A stretch of DNA of 27,503 nucleotides from Dehalococcoidia bacterium (GTDB lineage Bacteria > Chloroflexota > Dehalococcoidia > UBA3495). Each line of letters opens with the position of its first letter. Within the stretch, counting starts at the first letter, position 1. The stretch covers positions 1 through 27,503 of the forward strand of contig JAPKDE010000014.1 of assembly GCA_028822675.1 (NCBI GenBank), written 5' to 3'. Below are positions 15,185 to 23,668 of the stretch, piece after piece. Under the pieces are notes generated by a model that was not told where the DNA came from, did not search any database, and was given only the letters and a program-made list of their open reading frames with translations. A program made the position numbers and the translations under genes.

Positions 15185-15210
15185 GGGCGGGTTAAAAACC
15201 CGCCCCTACA
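15185..15210 (+). repeat. REP palindrome, right flank of the RAYT element
   Basis: GGGCGGGTT-AAA-AACCCGCCC (15185-15205) is a perfect 9-base stem followed by CTACA. It is in direct orientation with the left copy, so the two bound a unit of about 730 bases holding the transposase. Confidence 0.88.
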
Positions 15211-15235
15211 AATTGGGTTGCCTGAGAGATGGTCG

Positions 15236-16354
15236 CTACAACTCCAGCAAGCGGCTGGTGTCCATGAAGGTGGTTATTATTTCGGGGCCGTTTTCTCGGA
15301 TGACCACGAGGTCTTCTATGTGGAAGCCTTGGACGCCGGGCCAGCGCACCCTGGTTTCGACCGCAAATACCATGTTGGGGGCCAGGGGTGTGTCGTCGTA
15401 GGCGGCCAGCATAGGCATCTCGTGGATGTATAAGCCCAGGCCGTGTCCGGCGAAGGGCAGACTGAATTCGATATCCGCCTCTTGATAGAACTCCACGTTC
15501 TTCCGGTAGACCTCGTTGGCCGGAACGCCCGGCAGCATGGTGGCGATGGTCTGGCGGTGAACTTCGGCAAGGCGGTTATAGATGGAATGTTGCTCATCAG
15601 TAGCCTTGCCTACCACCACCGTGCGGCCAATGTCCGAGAAGTAGCCATTGAACCAGCCACCACAGTCCGCCTTTAGGATGTCGTTGGGTTGGACCTCAAT
15701 GTCCGTTGGGTCCGGGTGGGCATAGCCTGAATTTGGCCCCACGGTGAAGAACAAGAACGATGGCAACTCCGCTCCCGCCTGCAGGATATTGGCTCCCAAC
15801 CGGGCTACCAGATCACGTTCCTTCTCGCCGGGTCTGGACGTCGAGTAGGTAGCCATAAGCGCACGTTCTGTGGCCATTGCTGCGTTGCTGAGTATCTCGA
15901 TCTCGGCATCGGTCTTGATCATGCGAACCTTCTGTAGCATGGGTTCACAGGACTCGAATTTGGCCTCGGGCATGGTCTCCAAGAGTTCGAGATAGTAATC
16001 GGTGGTCAGGTAAGCCGGTTCAAAGCCGATGCGGCCAGCGCTGAGCCCTTTTTCTTGAAGCACATCTGAGAGCAGTTTGATGGGCGAGTCTGCGTGCTGG
16101 CGGTAACCTCGAACATCTGGTATCCAGGACTTCTCTTTGACGTAGCCCTCTTCGTTGGTGGCCACAATCAGCGTCGGCTCACCATCTCTGGGCCAGACGA
16201 CCAGAGCCAGGCGATCGCGAATCACCTTCTGCGACCAGATGCCCACCCCTGAGGTATAAGGCACGTTCTCCGGAGACATGGCGACAATGGCGTCAAAATC
16301 TCCGTTGTCCATGGCGCGGCGCAGGCTGTCCAGATTACCAAGAATCTCGTTCAT
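15236..16354 (-). CDS. M24 family metallopeptidase (Xaa-Pro peptidase/creatinase-like)
   Basis: The protein has 372 residues: an N-terminal creatinase domain (about 1-140) and a C-terminal pita-bread domain. All five metal ligands are present: Asp230, Asp241 (YFSDIGRT), His304 (FAGHGLGL), Glu333 and Glu347. It can therefore bind the dinuclear metal site of prolidase/Xaa-Pro aminopeptidase. Creatinase, which shares the fold, lacks these metals, so a hydrolytic peptidase or amidase role is favoured. It is the last gene of a five-gene minus-strand operon, only three bases after the aldo/keto reductase. In a catabolic operon it may cleave an amide or imide bond of the substrate rather than peptides. 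A sensible specific substrate cannot be named. Confidence 0.9.
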   Translation of the reverse strand: MNEILGNLDSLRRAMDNGDFDAIVAMSPENVPYTSGVGIWSQKVIRDRLALVVWPRDGEPTLIVATNEEGYVKEKSWIPDVRGYRQHADSPIKLLSDVLQEKGLSAGRIGFEPAYLTTDYYLELLETMPEAKFESCEPMLQKVRMIKTDAEIEILSNAAMATERALMATYSTSRPGEKERDLVARLGANILQAGAELPSFLFFTVGPNSGYAHPDPTDIEVQPNDILKADCGGWFNGYFSDIGRTVVVGKATDEQHSIYNRLAEVHRQTIATMLPGVPANEVYRKNVEFYQEADIEFSLPFAGHGLGLYIHEMPMLAAYDDTPLAPNMVFAVETRVRWPGVQGFHIEDLVVIRENGPEIITTFMDTSRLLEL

Positions 16355-16357
16355 GTC

Positions 16358-17365
16358 TTAACTCACAAATCCTGACCAAGATTGGGGTAGACGGGCTAGC
16401 GCTTCGGGGGGAAGAGCGCCCTTGGCCGCGTACTGCACTGATTGTTCCAGGTGGTCCATGTCGGAATAGCCCACCAACACTGTGGAAACGCCTGGGTTGC
16501 TAAGGGCGAACCGGATGGACGCTTCCGGCATATCAGCAGCAAAGCCTTCGTCAACCAAGAACTCAAACTCCTGCGCCCATGATTCATCTTGCTTAAAGTC
16601 CTTTCCTGAGCCGATGGGCGCAACGGTTGGCACCGCCACCGGGTGGCGAACGCTGGTGCCTGAGAGCGCGCCTGCCGCCAGCACACGAATCACGATTATA
16701 CCGACTTGCTTTTCTACGGCCAGGTTAATTAGTTGGTCATAATCAGGCATATCAAAACCGGCAGGTGCGGCGGTTCCGGCGCTGGCGTTAATCAGGTTGT
16801 AGACGGTCTGCACGGTGCTGACCATCCCGGAGGCGACAACTTCATGAATGCCACGGGGTTCCCCAACGCCGGTCATGCCGTAATACCGCACCTTGCCCTG
16901 AGCCTTCAAAACTTCCAGCCCCTCACGGACCTCACCCAGAACATCGGCCACGGTGATCGCACGGACTGACACATCAGTCTGGGAACTGATGCGGTCGTGC
17001 AATTGGATTAGGTCAACCTGCTCCCGGCCCAATCGCTTCAGGCTGGCTTCGACTGATTGGATAACTCCGGCCTTTAGATTGCTGGGGTCGGCTTCGCCCA
17101 GGCTGTACTTGGTGCCGACGTAGAACTCAGCCGAGTCTGTATCGATGGAGAGTTCTCGCATCACCTGGCCAAGGTTGGTCTCAGACTGACCGCCGCCGTA
17201 GCGGGAGGCAGTATCAAAGTAGTTGATACCAAGTTCCATCGCCCTGGCGACAGCTTTGACTCGGTCGGTAGGCTCGCCACGGACCATGAGTCCGCCCACA
17301 TCGCCGCAACCGAACCCGATCTCAGAGACGTTTATGCCGGTGTTTCCGAACTTTCTGTAGTCCAT
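16358..17365 (-). CDS. Aldo/keto reductase
   Basis: The protein has 335 residues with an NADPH-type TIM barrel. The catalytic tetrad is complete: Asp51 and Tyr56 (FDTASRYG), Lys86 (VGTKYS) and His123 (QLHD). It starts MDYRKFGNTGINVSEIGFG, typical of the YajO/YghZ/L-fucose-dehydrogenase branch. The cofactor segment near 295 (FALSNPGVSTVLVGYS) is also standard. It reduces or oxidises a carbonyl/alcohol pair on the operon's substrate. It is separated by 19 bases from the enoyl-CoA-hydratase gene and by three from the M24 peptidase. Confidence 0.9.
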   Translation of the reverse strand: MDYRKFGNTGINVSEIGFGCGDVGGLMVRGEPTDRVKAVARAMELGINYFDTASRYGGGQSETNLGQVMRELSIDTDSAEFYVGTKYSLGEADPSNLKAGVIQSVEASLKRLGREQVDLIQLHDRISSQTDVSVRAITVADVLGEVREGLEVLKAQGKVRYYGMTGVGEPRGIHEVVASGMVSTVQTVYNLINASAGTAAPAGFDMPDYDQLINLAVEKQVGIIVIRVLAAGALSGTSVRHPVAVPTVAPIGSGKDFKQDESWAQEFEFLVDEGFAADMPEASIRFALSNPGVSTVLVGYSDMDHLEQSVQYAAKGALPPEALARLPQSWSGFVS

Positions 17366-17384
17366 GTATTCCTCAGATTTCTAC

Positions 17385-18185
17385 TTATTGAACCGAAGGG
17401 AATTTGGGGTCGCGGCGTTCCCGAACCGAGTCGAGGCCTTCCTGAACGTCTTCGCCGAAGAAGCCTAGCATCTCCAGGGACAATGAGTAATCGAAGGCGG
17501 TGTGCTCGGCCTGACGTAGCCACTGGTTCAGAGAACGTTTGGTGTACCGCAGTGCCTGTTGGGAGCCAACGGCCAAGCGGCGGGCCACATCCATGGCCTT
17601 GTCCATCAGTTCGTCATGGGGCACCACCTGGCTGACCAACCCGATGCGCTCGGCCTCGGTGCCGTCCAGGAACTCGCAGGTCAACAGGTAATACTTGGCC
17701 TTGGCCATACCGATTAGCATGGGCCAAATCAGCGCTGCGTGATCACCGGCCGCCACTCCCAGCCGGACATGGCCGTCGGTGAACCGGGCCTTGTCCGATG
17801 CTATGGAGATGTCAGCCAATAGCGCCACGGCCAGACCAGCCCCCACCGCCACGCCGTTGATGGCGGAGATCACTGGCTTGTCCAGGTTGATCATGTTGTG
17901 GACTATGTCCTTGGCCTCTTCCATGGTTCCGGCAATCACCTTGGCGTTGCCGATGGACTCTTGGATCAGGTCAAAGTCGCCACCGGCAGAAAACGCAGTG
18001 CCCGCGCCAGTAATCACGGCAACACGGACATCGTCGTCATTTCCCAGGTCCAGCCAAACTTTGCTGAGTTCGTTGTGTAGCTTGAAATTGGTCGCGTTGT
18101 AGACATCAGGACGGTTGATGGTCAGCAAGGCCACGCCATCCTTGATATCAAATAGTATGTGTTCATATTTGCTGTAGTCGTACAT
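17385..18185 (-). CDS. Enoyl-CoA hydratase/isomerase family protein lacking both catalytic glutamates
   Basis: The protein has 266 residues from ATG 18185, chosen because AGGA lies five bases upstream; a TTG seven codons earlier is weaker. The crotonase fold is clear: oxyanion-hole segments FSAGGDF (66-71) and INGVAVGAGLAVALLADISIAS (109-130), then ARFTDGHVRLGVAAGD. At the two positions where hydratases carry Glu (Glu144 and Glu164 in rat) it has His139 and Asp148 or its neighbours. Many bacterial paralogues share such THVRxGLVAGD forms and their reactions are uncharacterised. It may be an isomerase, a C-C hydrolase or a hydratase using other residues. It is the third gene of the CoA-transferase operon, so its substrate is presumably the CoA ester formed there. 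Confidence 0.87.
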   Translation of the reverse strand: MYDYSKYEHILFDIKDGVALLTINRPDVYNATNFKLHNELSKVWLDLGNDDDVRVAVITGAGTAFSAGGDFDLIQESIGNAKVIAGTMEEAKDIVHNMINLDKPVISAINGVAVGAGLAVALLADISIASDKARFTDGHVRLGVAAGDHAALIWPMLIGMAKAKYYLLTCEFLDGTEAERIGLVSQVVPHDELMDKAMDVARRLAVGSQQALRYTKRSLNQWLRQAEHTAFDYSLSLEMLGFFGEDVQEGLDSVRERRDPKFPSVQ

Positions 18186-18233
18186 CGTTCCTCGCGGTGT
18201 TAGCAATTAGCCATCAGCTTTCAGGGGTTTGGT

Positions 18234-19475
18234 TTAGTACAGAGACTGGTTTTCGGTGAAGCGGTCTACCTCTGTTTGTGACATGCCCAGTATCTCTTTG
18301 AAGACGTAATCGTTGTCTTCACCGATGTTGCTGTAGGGCCCAAAATTCATTGGTGATTCTGACATTTTGGGCGGGCTGGCGGCAGCGATGCCTTCAAATT
18401 TGTCCCATTCGTAGGCGGGATTGCCCCGGTCCGCCAGGTAATAAGGGGTTGGCTGGTAAAACCCACGGGCTTTCAGATGCTCACTTTCGTAGAGGTCTTG
18501 GCCTTGGGACACCACGCTGGCGGGGACACCGGCCTCTTGGAGTTCGGTCATCACATCTTCGGCCGTCTGGTTCGCAGCCCATTCACCCACCAATTCGTCC
18601 AGTCGCTCCTGGTTGGCCAGCCTAGATTCCATGGTTGAGAACGCGTCGTCGCTGCACCAATCCGGACTGCCAACAACCTGGCAGAAAGCCATCCACTGCT
18701 CCTCGGTTTGGACTGCAATGGCGCACCAACGGTCATCTCCCTGGCACTGGTAAGCGCCGTGGGGCGCGGCGAACGGATCCCGGTTGCCGATGCGTTGGGG
18801 CATGCGGCCCGTGGACTGGTAATCGAGTATCGCCGGACCAGCGGTGAGTGCGCCCGATTTGAAGATTGACGATTCCATGGTGGCAGGCTGGCCCGTCAGT
18901 CTACGCCGCAGCAGCGCTCCCATAATCGCCACGGGCTGAAAAACACCAGTGTGGTAGTCGGAGTAGGACGTATTGATGGTGGCTGGTGGCTCGCCTTCCT
19001 CGCCCGACATTAGAGAAACACCGCCCATGTGCTGCACCAATATCCCGTAGGACTTGTAGGTGTAATACGGGCCGATGCCGCCCAGGCCGGTCTGCCACAT
19101 GAGGATGATGTCCTGCCGCAGTCGCCGTAGCTCCGGGAAGTCGATGCCCCACCGGTCCAGGATGTTGCGCCGGAAGTTGGTCATGAAAACATCGCTGACT
19201 TTAACCAGCTCTTTAAACACTTCCAAGCCGTCCGGGGTCCGTACGTCAATTGTTATTCGTTTCTTGGCCCGTTGAAACTCCGGCTGACCGCCGCCGCGAG
19301 ACCAGGCGGGGATGAAGTTCATCTCGTCCAACACCTTGTTGGTCTCGACCTTGATGACCTCTGCGCCCAGCGACGCCAGAATTCGGCCGGTCATTGGCAG
19401 CGCCACATATGGCCCGAGTTCCAGGACTCGGACTCCCGCGAGGGGTTTGTTAAGAGGTTTATTTTGGTTGGTCAT
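18234..19475 (-). CDS. CaiB/BaiF family III CoA-transferase, catalytic Asp present
   Basis: The protein has 413 residues, full length for family III (formyl-CoA:oxalate, carnitine and succinyl-CoA transferases). The N-terminal motif LAGVRVLELGPYVALPMTGRIL and ASLGAEVIKVE are standard. The nucleophilic aspartate is Asp173 in TSYSDYHTG, equivalent to Asp169 of formyl-CoA transferase. GNRDPFAAPHGAYQCQGDDRW is the usual CoA-binding region. It moves CoA between two carboxylic acids through aspartyl anhydride intermediates. It starts two bases after the stop of a second family III gene whose catalytic residue is replaced. The two probably form one heteromeric enzyme in which this is the catalytic chain. 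Confidence 0.92.
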   Translation of the reverse strand: MTNQNKPLNKPLAGVRVLELGPYVALPMTGRILASLGAEVIKVETNKVLDEMNFIPAWSRGGGQPEFQRAKKRITIDVRTPDGLEVFKELVKVSDVFMTNFRRNILDRWGIDFPELRRLRQDIILMWQTGLGGIGPYYTYKSYGILVQHMGGVSLMSGEEGEPPATINTSYSDYHTGVFQPVAIMGALLRRRLTGQPATMESSIFKSGALTAGPAILDYQSTGRMPQRIGNRDPFAAPHGAYQCQGDDRWCAIAVQTEEQWMAFCQVVGSPDWCSDDAFSTMESRLANQERLDELVGEWAANQTAEDVMTELQEAGVPASVVSQGQDLYESEHLKARGFYQPTPYYLADRGNPAYEWDKFEGIAAASPPKMSESPMNFGPYSNIGEDNDYVFKEILGMSQTEVDRFTENQSLY

Positions 19476-19477
19476 TA

Positions 19478-20710
19478 TTAAATTGCCCCCTGAATACGGA
19501 GGACCGCAAGTTCTGATTCTCCGAGTCCCAGATCGCCGTAAATGGCGTCATTGTCCTGACCCAGGTGTGGGGCTGGTTTGGTCACCGGCGAGACCTCCTC
19601 ACTGTCGAACACACCCAACGGGTATTTCAGCGTACCCGCTTCAGAGTGGTCAAGGTCAAACCAAAAATTACTTGCCTCCAGTTGTGGGTCGCCCAGCAGG
19701 TCGGCCACTGTGTTCACCGGAATAAATACCAGGTTGCGTTCCTGGCCCTGGTGGAAGAGTTCTTCAGAGGTGAAGCGGGTGGTGAAATCTATGACCAGCG
19801 CTGTGATGATGTCGTTGTAGGGCGCACGGTCTTGGTTGCCGCCTTTGTAGTCGTCGTTGAGAATCTCTTCGTTGCCGGTGACCTCATACATCCAATTAGA
19901 TAGGTTCTCCCACTCTCTGGGAGTGATGATACCCGCCGAAATCCAGCCGTCCTTGCTGGGGTAGGCACCCAACGGGATAACGAGGGTCGAATTGGTGCCG
20001 ACGCGGGTTACGTTCTCGCCGCGTTGCATCCAGGCCAGCGCTGGGTGGGCGTCGGTGTAATAGGTAATCAACGCTTCCTGCATGGAAACGTCGATGTGCT
20101 GACCCTGACCATCCTGCATATCTCGATAGACCAATGCGCCCATGATGGCGGTGGCGGCGTGTTGGGAGCCGGGGAAGTGGGACTGCTCATTGCCCTGTCG
20201 GAGCGGCGGGCCGTCTGGGTCGCCGGTTATCTGCATGAAACCGCTGGCGGCCAGGGAGATCAGGTCGGACGACTTGTAGTTCTTCCACGGCCCTGTCTGA
20301 CCAAATGGAGTAATGGAGGCCATGACCAGCCCGGGGTTGTCTGTCTTCAAAGAATCAAAGTCCAGACCCAGTGACTTCATATACCCAACGGAGAAACTCT
20401 CAATTATTACATCTGAAGAGGCGGCCAGCTTCTTGAATAAATTCTGCCCATCCGGGCTCTCCAGATCTACCGTCACTGACCGTTTGTTGGTGTTGTAGAA
20501 CAGGAAATAGGAACTGCGTTCTATTCCCGGTTCGTCGCCGATAAAGGGCGGTCTCTGTCTGGTGGGGTCTCCGGCAGGGAATTCTACCTTAATTACTTCA
20601 GCGCCGTAATCGGCCAGCAGTTTGCCGCAGAACACGCCCTCTGGCCCCGTAAGGTCCAGGATTCTATATGGTGGCAGCAGGACGCCGTCTTCAGGGGCTT
20701 GGAATGGCAT
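19478..20710 (-). CDS. CaiB/BaiF family III CoA-transferase, catalytic Asp replaced by His
   Basis: The protein has 410 residues from ATG 20710, supported by AAGGA six bases upstream; a TTG five codons earlier is less likely. Family motifs: YRILDLTGPEGVFCGKLLADYGAEVIKVE, NTNKRSVTVDL and ITPFGQTGPW. Aligning QSHFPGSQHAATAIMGAL with YSDYHTGVFQPVAIMGAL of the neighbour places His178 at the catalytic Asp. It is therefore probably not catalytic alone. Comparable active/inactive pairs are known among two-gene family III transferases such as benzylsuccinate CoA-transferase BbsEF, and Chloroflexus uses a two-gene SmtAB. It is the first gene of the operon. Confidence 0.9.
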   Translation of the reverse strand: MPFQAPEDGVLLPPYRILDLTGPEGVFCGKLLADYGAEVIKVEFPAGDPTRQRPPFIGDEPGIERSSYFLFYNTNKRSVTVDLESPDGQNLFKKLAASSDVIIESFSVGYMKSLGLDFDSLKTDNPGLVMASITPFGQTGPWKNYKSSDLISLAASGFMQITGDPDGPPLRQGNEQSHFPGSQHAATAIMGALVYRDMQDGQGQHIDVSMQEALITYYTDAHPALAWMQRGENVTRVGTNSTLVIPLGAYPSKDGWISAGIITPREWENLSNWMYEVTGNEEILNDDYKGGNQDRAPYNDIITALVIDFTTRFTSEELFHQGQERNLVFIPVNTVADLLGDPQLEASNFWFDLDHSEAGTLKYPLGVFDSEEVSPVTKPAPHLGQDNDAIYGDLGLGESELAVLRIQGAI

Positions 20711-20968
20711 ATTATTCCTTAACAATCATGATAATCCCAATGCCTGGACAGCTTTGGAGCGCTTGGGATAATTCTGTTGCCTGAGCAACTTTGGCGATTG
20801 TAGATAGCAGGTTAGTGACAGTCAAGGCTGATTCAGTCACGGCCCGGACAATAAATCGGCACTAAAAACGGATACTACAATTCGCCGCCGTTGGCCGCAA
20901 CTGCAGACTACAAATTGCTTTAAAGCTACTGCTATAATCGTGCAGGCCGATTTGTATCAAGGAACGGG
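20711..20968. other. Divergent intergenic region between the CoA-transferase operon and the MFS operon
   Basis: The 258 bases contain no gene. A plus-strand extended -10 element (20930-20938) is the clearest signal. A perfect short palindrome TGAC-A-GTCA (20816-20824) lies mid-gap, and CAGTCA recurs 16 bases later. These may be regulator sites shared by both operons. No regulator gene sits next to either operon. Confidence 0.45.
20930..20938 (+). promoter_or_regulatory. Extended -10 promoter for the MFS-aminotransferase-hydrolase operon
   Basis: TGCTATAAT combines a TGn extension with a perfect TATAAT, 30 bases before the MFS start. There is no correctly spaced -35, which an extended -10 promoter can do without. 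Confidence 0.55.
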
Positions 20969-22240
20969 ATGAGAACCTTACTTTCTACCACCCGAGACCG
21001 GTTTCTCCTAGCTCTCCAATATAAGGACTACCGAAACCTTTGGATTGCGACCACTTTCTCCGCCTCCGCCGCCTGGGCTCTAATTATTGTCCGTGGCTGG
21101 CTGGCCTTTGAGATCACCGATGGATCGCTCTGGGTTGGAATAGTCACCTTTTCGGCCCTTGTGCCTAGGGTGTTCTCCACACCCATCTCCGGGTTCTTGG
21201 CTGATAAATTTGATCGGCAAAAGTTATTACGCGGAATTTTTTTCCTGAATATGGTCAACAACATGGCACTGGCTGTGTTGGTCATGACCGGCAGCGCCGG
21301 GCCTTGGGTGCTGACATTCATGGCTTTGATTAACGGCACGCTAAGGGCCAGCCAGATGACCACAGCATCAGCCTTGATACCCAACCTGGTATCCAAAGAA
21401 CACCTGATGAACGCCATTGCCCTGAACCAGGCCACCCAGCAGGGGGCCAGGATGGTTGGCGCGTTGGCCATTGTGCCGCTCCTCGGGTTCGTCAATATAG
21501 AGTCGGCTTTCTGGCTCTGCAGCGGGTTCTACTTCTTAGGGTTTTTGCAGGTATCCAGGGTCAAAACCCGATCCACGGGTGTGATCAACAAAAGCCAGAG
21601 TTTCCTAGCCAACCTATTTGAGGGGTTTGTCTACGTATATAAGCGGCCCCTCATCATGTCCATGGTGTTGCTGGTATTAGCGCATTGTGCCCTGACCATG
21701 TCTTACGAGTCGCTCCTGCCCGCCATATCTGAGGACAAACTTGGCGCTGGCTCAGTCGGTGCTAGCTTCCTGATTGCCGGAATTGGCGGTGGGGCGCTGT
21801 TGGCTTCGGTCTTCATGGCCGGTGTCCGCAGCAATGCCATGCGCGGCAAGCTTTTTATCATCTTTGCCTTTAGCAGTGGGCTGGGGCCATTACTCTTGGC
21901 AGCGTCTGACAGCCCGAGTCTGTCAATCGCCGCCACGGTGATTATGGGCATCAACCAGGCTGGGTTCATGACCATTAGCCACACCATCATTCAGTCCCTG
22001 ACTGAAGATCATGTCAGGGGCCGCGTTTCTGGTGTTTACTCGGTCCACGTGGGCGGCAGTATGGCCGTCACCAACCTGGCCAACGCCGCCATCGCCGACG
22101 TCTTCAACGCCTCGGCAGTATTGGTGGTCGGCGGACTGATTTTTGTGGTCATAGTCTTCTTCAGTCTCAGCAGTGGGTCGCTCCGGAAGCTCTACTTCCC
22201 AAGTGATACACCGACAGCCGTTGGGGCAGCGGCTGATTAG
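20969..22240 (+). CDS. MFS transporter (MFS_3/EntS-like)
   Basis: The protein has 423 residues with about twelve hydrophobic segments. The family's motif A lies between helices 2 and 3 (GFLADKFDRQKLL, 75-87). The start YKDYRNLWIATTFSASAAWALII and the sequence TASALIPNLVSKEHLMNAIALNQATQQGARMVG are typical of the MFS_3 group. Members export siderophores, macrolides or small metabolites by proton antiport. AAGGA precedes the ATG. It leads a plus-strand group with an aminotransferase (54 bases on) and a hydrolase (27 bases further). It could import or export a substrate or product of the divergent catabolic operon; direction of transport cannot be inferred. Confidence 0.9.
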   Translation: MRTLLSTTRDRFLLALQYKDYRNLWIATTFSASAAWALIIVRGWLAFEITDGSLWVGIVTFSALVPRVFSTPISGFLADKFDRQKLLRGIFFLNMVNNMALAVLVMTGSAGPWVLTFMALINGTLRASQMTTASALIPNLVSKEHLMNAIALNQATQQGARMVGALAIVPLLGFVNIESAFWLCSGFYFLGFLQVSRVKTRSTGVINKSQSFLANLFEGFVYVYKRPLIMSMVLLVLAHCALTMSYESLLPAISEDKLGAGSVGASFLIAGIGGGALLASVFMAGVRSNAMRGKLFIIFAFSSGLGPLLLAASDSPSLSIAATVIMGINQAGFMTISHTIIQSLTEDHVRGRVSGVYSVHVGGSMAVTNLANAAIADVFNASAVLVVGGLIFVVIVFFSLSSGSLRKLYFPSDTPTAVGAAAD

Positions 22241-22294
22241 CCTAAAGCCCCTATCAACCTTTTACATCCCAAAAGTTCCGAACAGGAGTCAACC

Positions 22295-23641
22295 ATGGCG
22301 GATACCATTAGCGAACTGGATAAGTACCTAGAATCAACGACCAAGTCCAAGGCCCTCTGGGAGGACGCCAAGAATTATCTGCCGGGCGGCGACAGCCGCA
22401 ACTCAATATTCTGGGCGCCGTATCCCATCTTTGTGGACCGCGCCCAGGGTTGCCATGTGGTCGATTCAGACGGCACTGATCGCCTGGATTTCATCGGCAC
22501 CATGACCACTCTCATCTTGGGCCATTCTCCCAAATCAGTGGTGGACGTGATTGGACATCAGATGGACAAGGGCATGGTTTACAACGCGCCCAGCGCCCAC
22601 CAGACTCGCCTGGCCAAGCTGCTCTGTGACCGCATCCCAAGCTTTGACTTAGTTCGGTTCACCAACTCGGGCACCGAGGCCACTTTGAACACCATCCGGG
22701 CGGCGCGGGCCGTAACCGGCAAGAGCAAGATTGCCAAGGTTGAGGGCGGCTATCACGGCAGCCACGACCAGGTGAGCGTTAGCGTGCGGACCAACCCGGC
22801 CAAGTCTGGAGAGCGCACCCGCCCCGACTCCATGCCCGCAACTGAAGGCCTGGGCGAAGGAACGTTGGACCAGGTGATAGTGGTGCCCTTCAACGAGACC
22901 GCCATAGCCAAACAAAGACTGGAAGAAAACAAAGACGACCTGGCAGCGGTGATTATCGAGCCGATGCTGGGTTCAGTTGGCATGCTGCCGGCCACATCTG
23001 AATTCCTGACCATGCTGCGGGAGTTCACTACCGACAACGGGATAATATTGATTTTCGACGAGGTAATCAGCTACCGCGCTGCCATGGGCGGCTGCCAGGA
23101 GTATTACGGGATCACCCCCGACATGACGTCTCTGGGCAAGATCATCGGCGGCGGGTTTTCCATCGGGGCATTCGGCGGCACCAAGTCCATTATGGACCTC
23201 TATGACCCATCGCAAACCGGCGGGCCAAGGGTTGCCCACGCTGGTACGTTCAACGCCAACCCAATGACCATGCTGGCCGGTGCTGCGACCCTCGACGAAC
23301 TGACTCCTGAGGTCTACCAGAAGCTGGAGGAAATGACGGATTACCTCCGGGCTGAGATTCTCAAAGTAGGGGCTGAGCTGGAAGTGCCGATCCAAGTCAC
23401 CGGACTGGGATCGCTATTCGGTATCCATTTCACTAGCGAAGAACTGGTAGGCTACCGGGACATTGCCGCCGAGGATTCAGCTTTCCGCCATAAGGTGTTC
23501 TTGGGACTGCTCAATGAAGGCATCCTCATGGCCTCCAATCTGGTGGGCGCAGTGTCCACAGAGATCGGCAAGACTGAGATAGACACCTTCACAGCCGCGT
23601 TAAGGCGAGTATTGGAAAGGGCTTTAGTTCCCGCCAGCTAA
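22295..23641 (+). CDS. Class III PLP aminotransferase, glutamate-1-semialdehyde aminomutase-like
   Basis: The protein has 448 residues with fold type I. The PLP lysine is Lys282 in MTSLGKIIGGGFSIGAFGG. The cofactor Asp lies in LIFDEVISYR, and GTEATLNTIRAARAVTG and YHGSHD are present. The opening YLPGGDSRNSIFW resembles GGVSSPVRAF of glutamate-1-semialdehyde aminomutase (HemL). The gene is far from other haem genes and the regions that set aminomutase specificity look diverged. A role in transamination of an omega-amino acid or an amino-ketone is more likely than haem synthesis. It lies between an MFS transporter and a dehalogenase-like hydrolase in a probable operon. Confidence 0.9.
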   Translation: MADTISELDKYLESTTKSKALWEDAKNYLPGGDSRNSIFWAPYPIFVDRAQGCHVVDSDGTDRLDFIGTMTTLILGHSPKSVVDVIGHQMDKGMVYNAPSAHQTRLAKLLCDRIPSFDLVRFTNSGTEATLNTIRAARAVTGKSKIAKVEGGYHGSHDQVSVSVRTNPAKSGERTRPDSMPATEGLGEGTLDQVIVVPFNETAIAKQRLEENKDDLAAVIIEPMLGSVGMLPATSEFLTMLREFTTDNGIILIFDEVISYRAAMGGCQEYYGITPDMTSLGKIIGGGFSIGAFGGTKSIMDLYDPSQTGGPRVAHAGTFNANPMTMLAGAATLDELTPEVYQKLEEMTDYLRAEILKVGAELEVPIQVTGLGSLFGIHFTSEELVGYRDIAAEDSAFRHKVFLGLLNEGILMASNLVGAVSTEIGKTEIDTFTAALRRVLERALVPAS

Positions 23642-23668
23642 CCGGCATTTTCTAAAAGAGAAGTAACG

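Noticed and set aside
14478..15210. CRISPR array or IS element with terminal inverted repeats
   Set aside because: Only three palindromes at irregular spacing with a RAYT gene between; there are no spacers of constant length and no inverted ends or target duplication.
18234..20710. Formyl-CoA:oxalate CoA-transferase (frc), which would fit an oxalate theme
   Set aside because: Family III membership alone does not show this; one partner lacks the catalytic Asp and no oxalyl-CoA decarboxylase is present in the window.
22295..23641. hemL (haem biosynthesis) assignment
   Set aside because: The fold and N-terminal motif resemble HemL, but the context is a transporter and a dehalogenase-like hydrolase and the sequence is diverged; only the class III aminotransferase family is safe.
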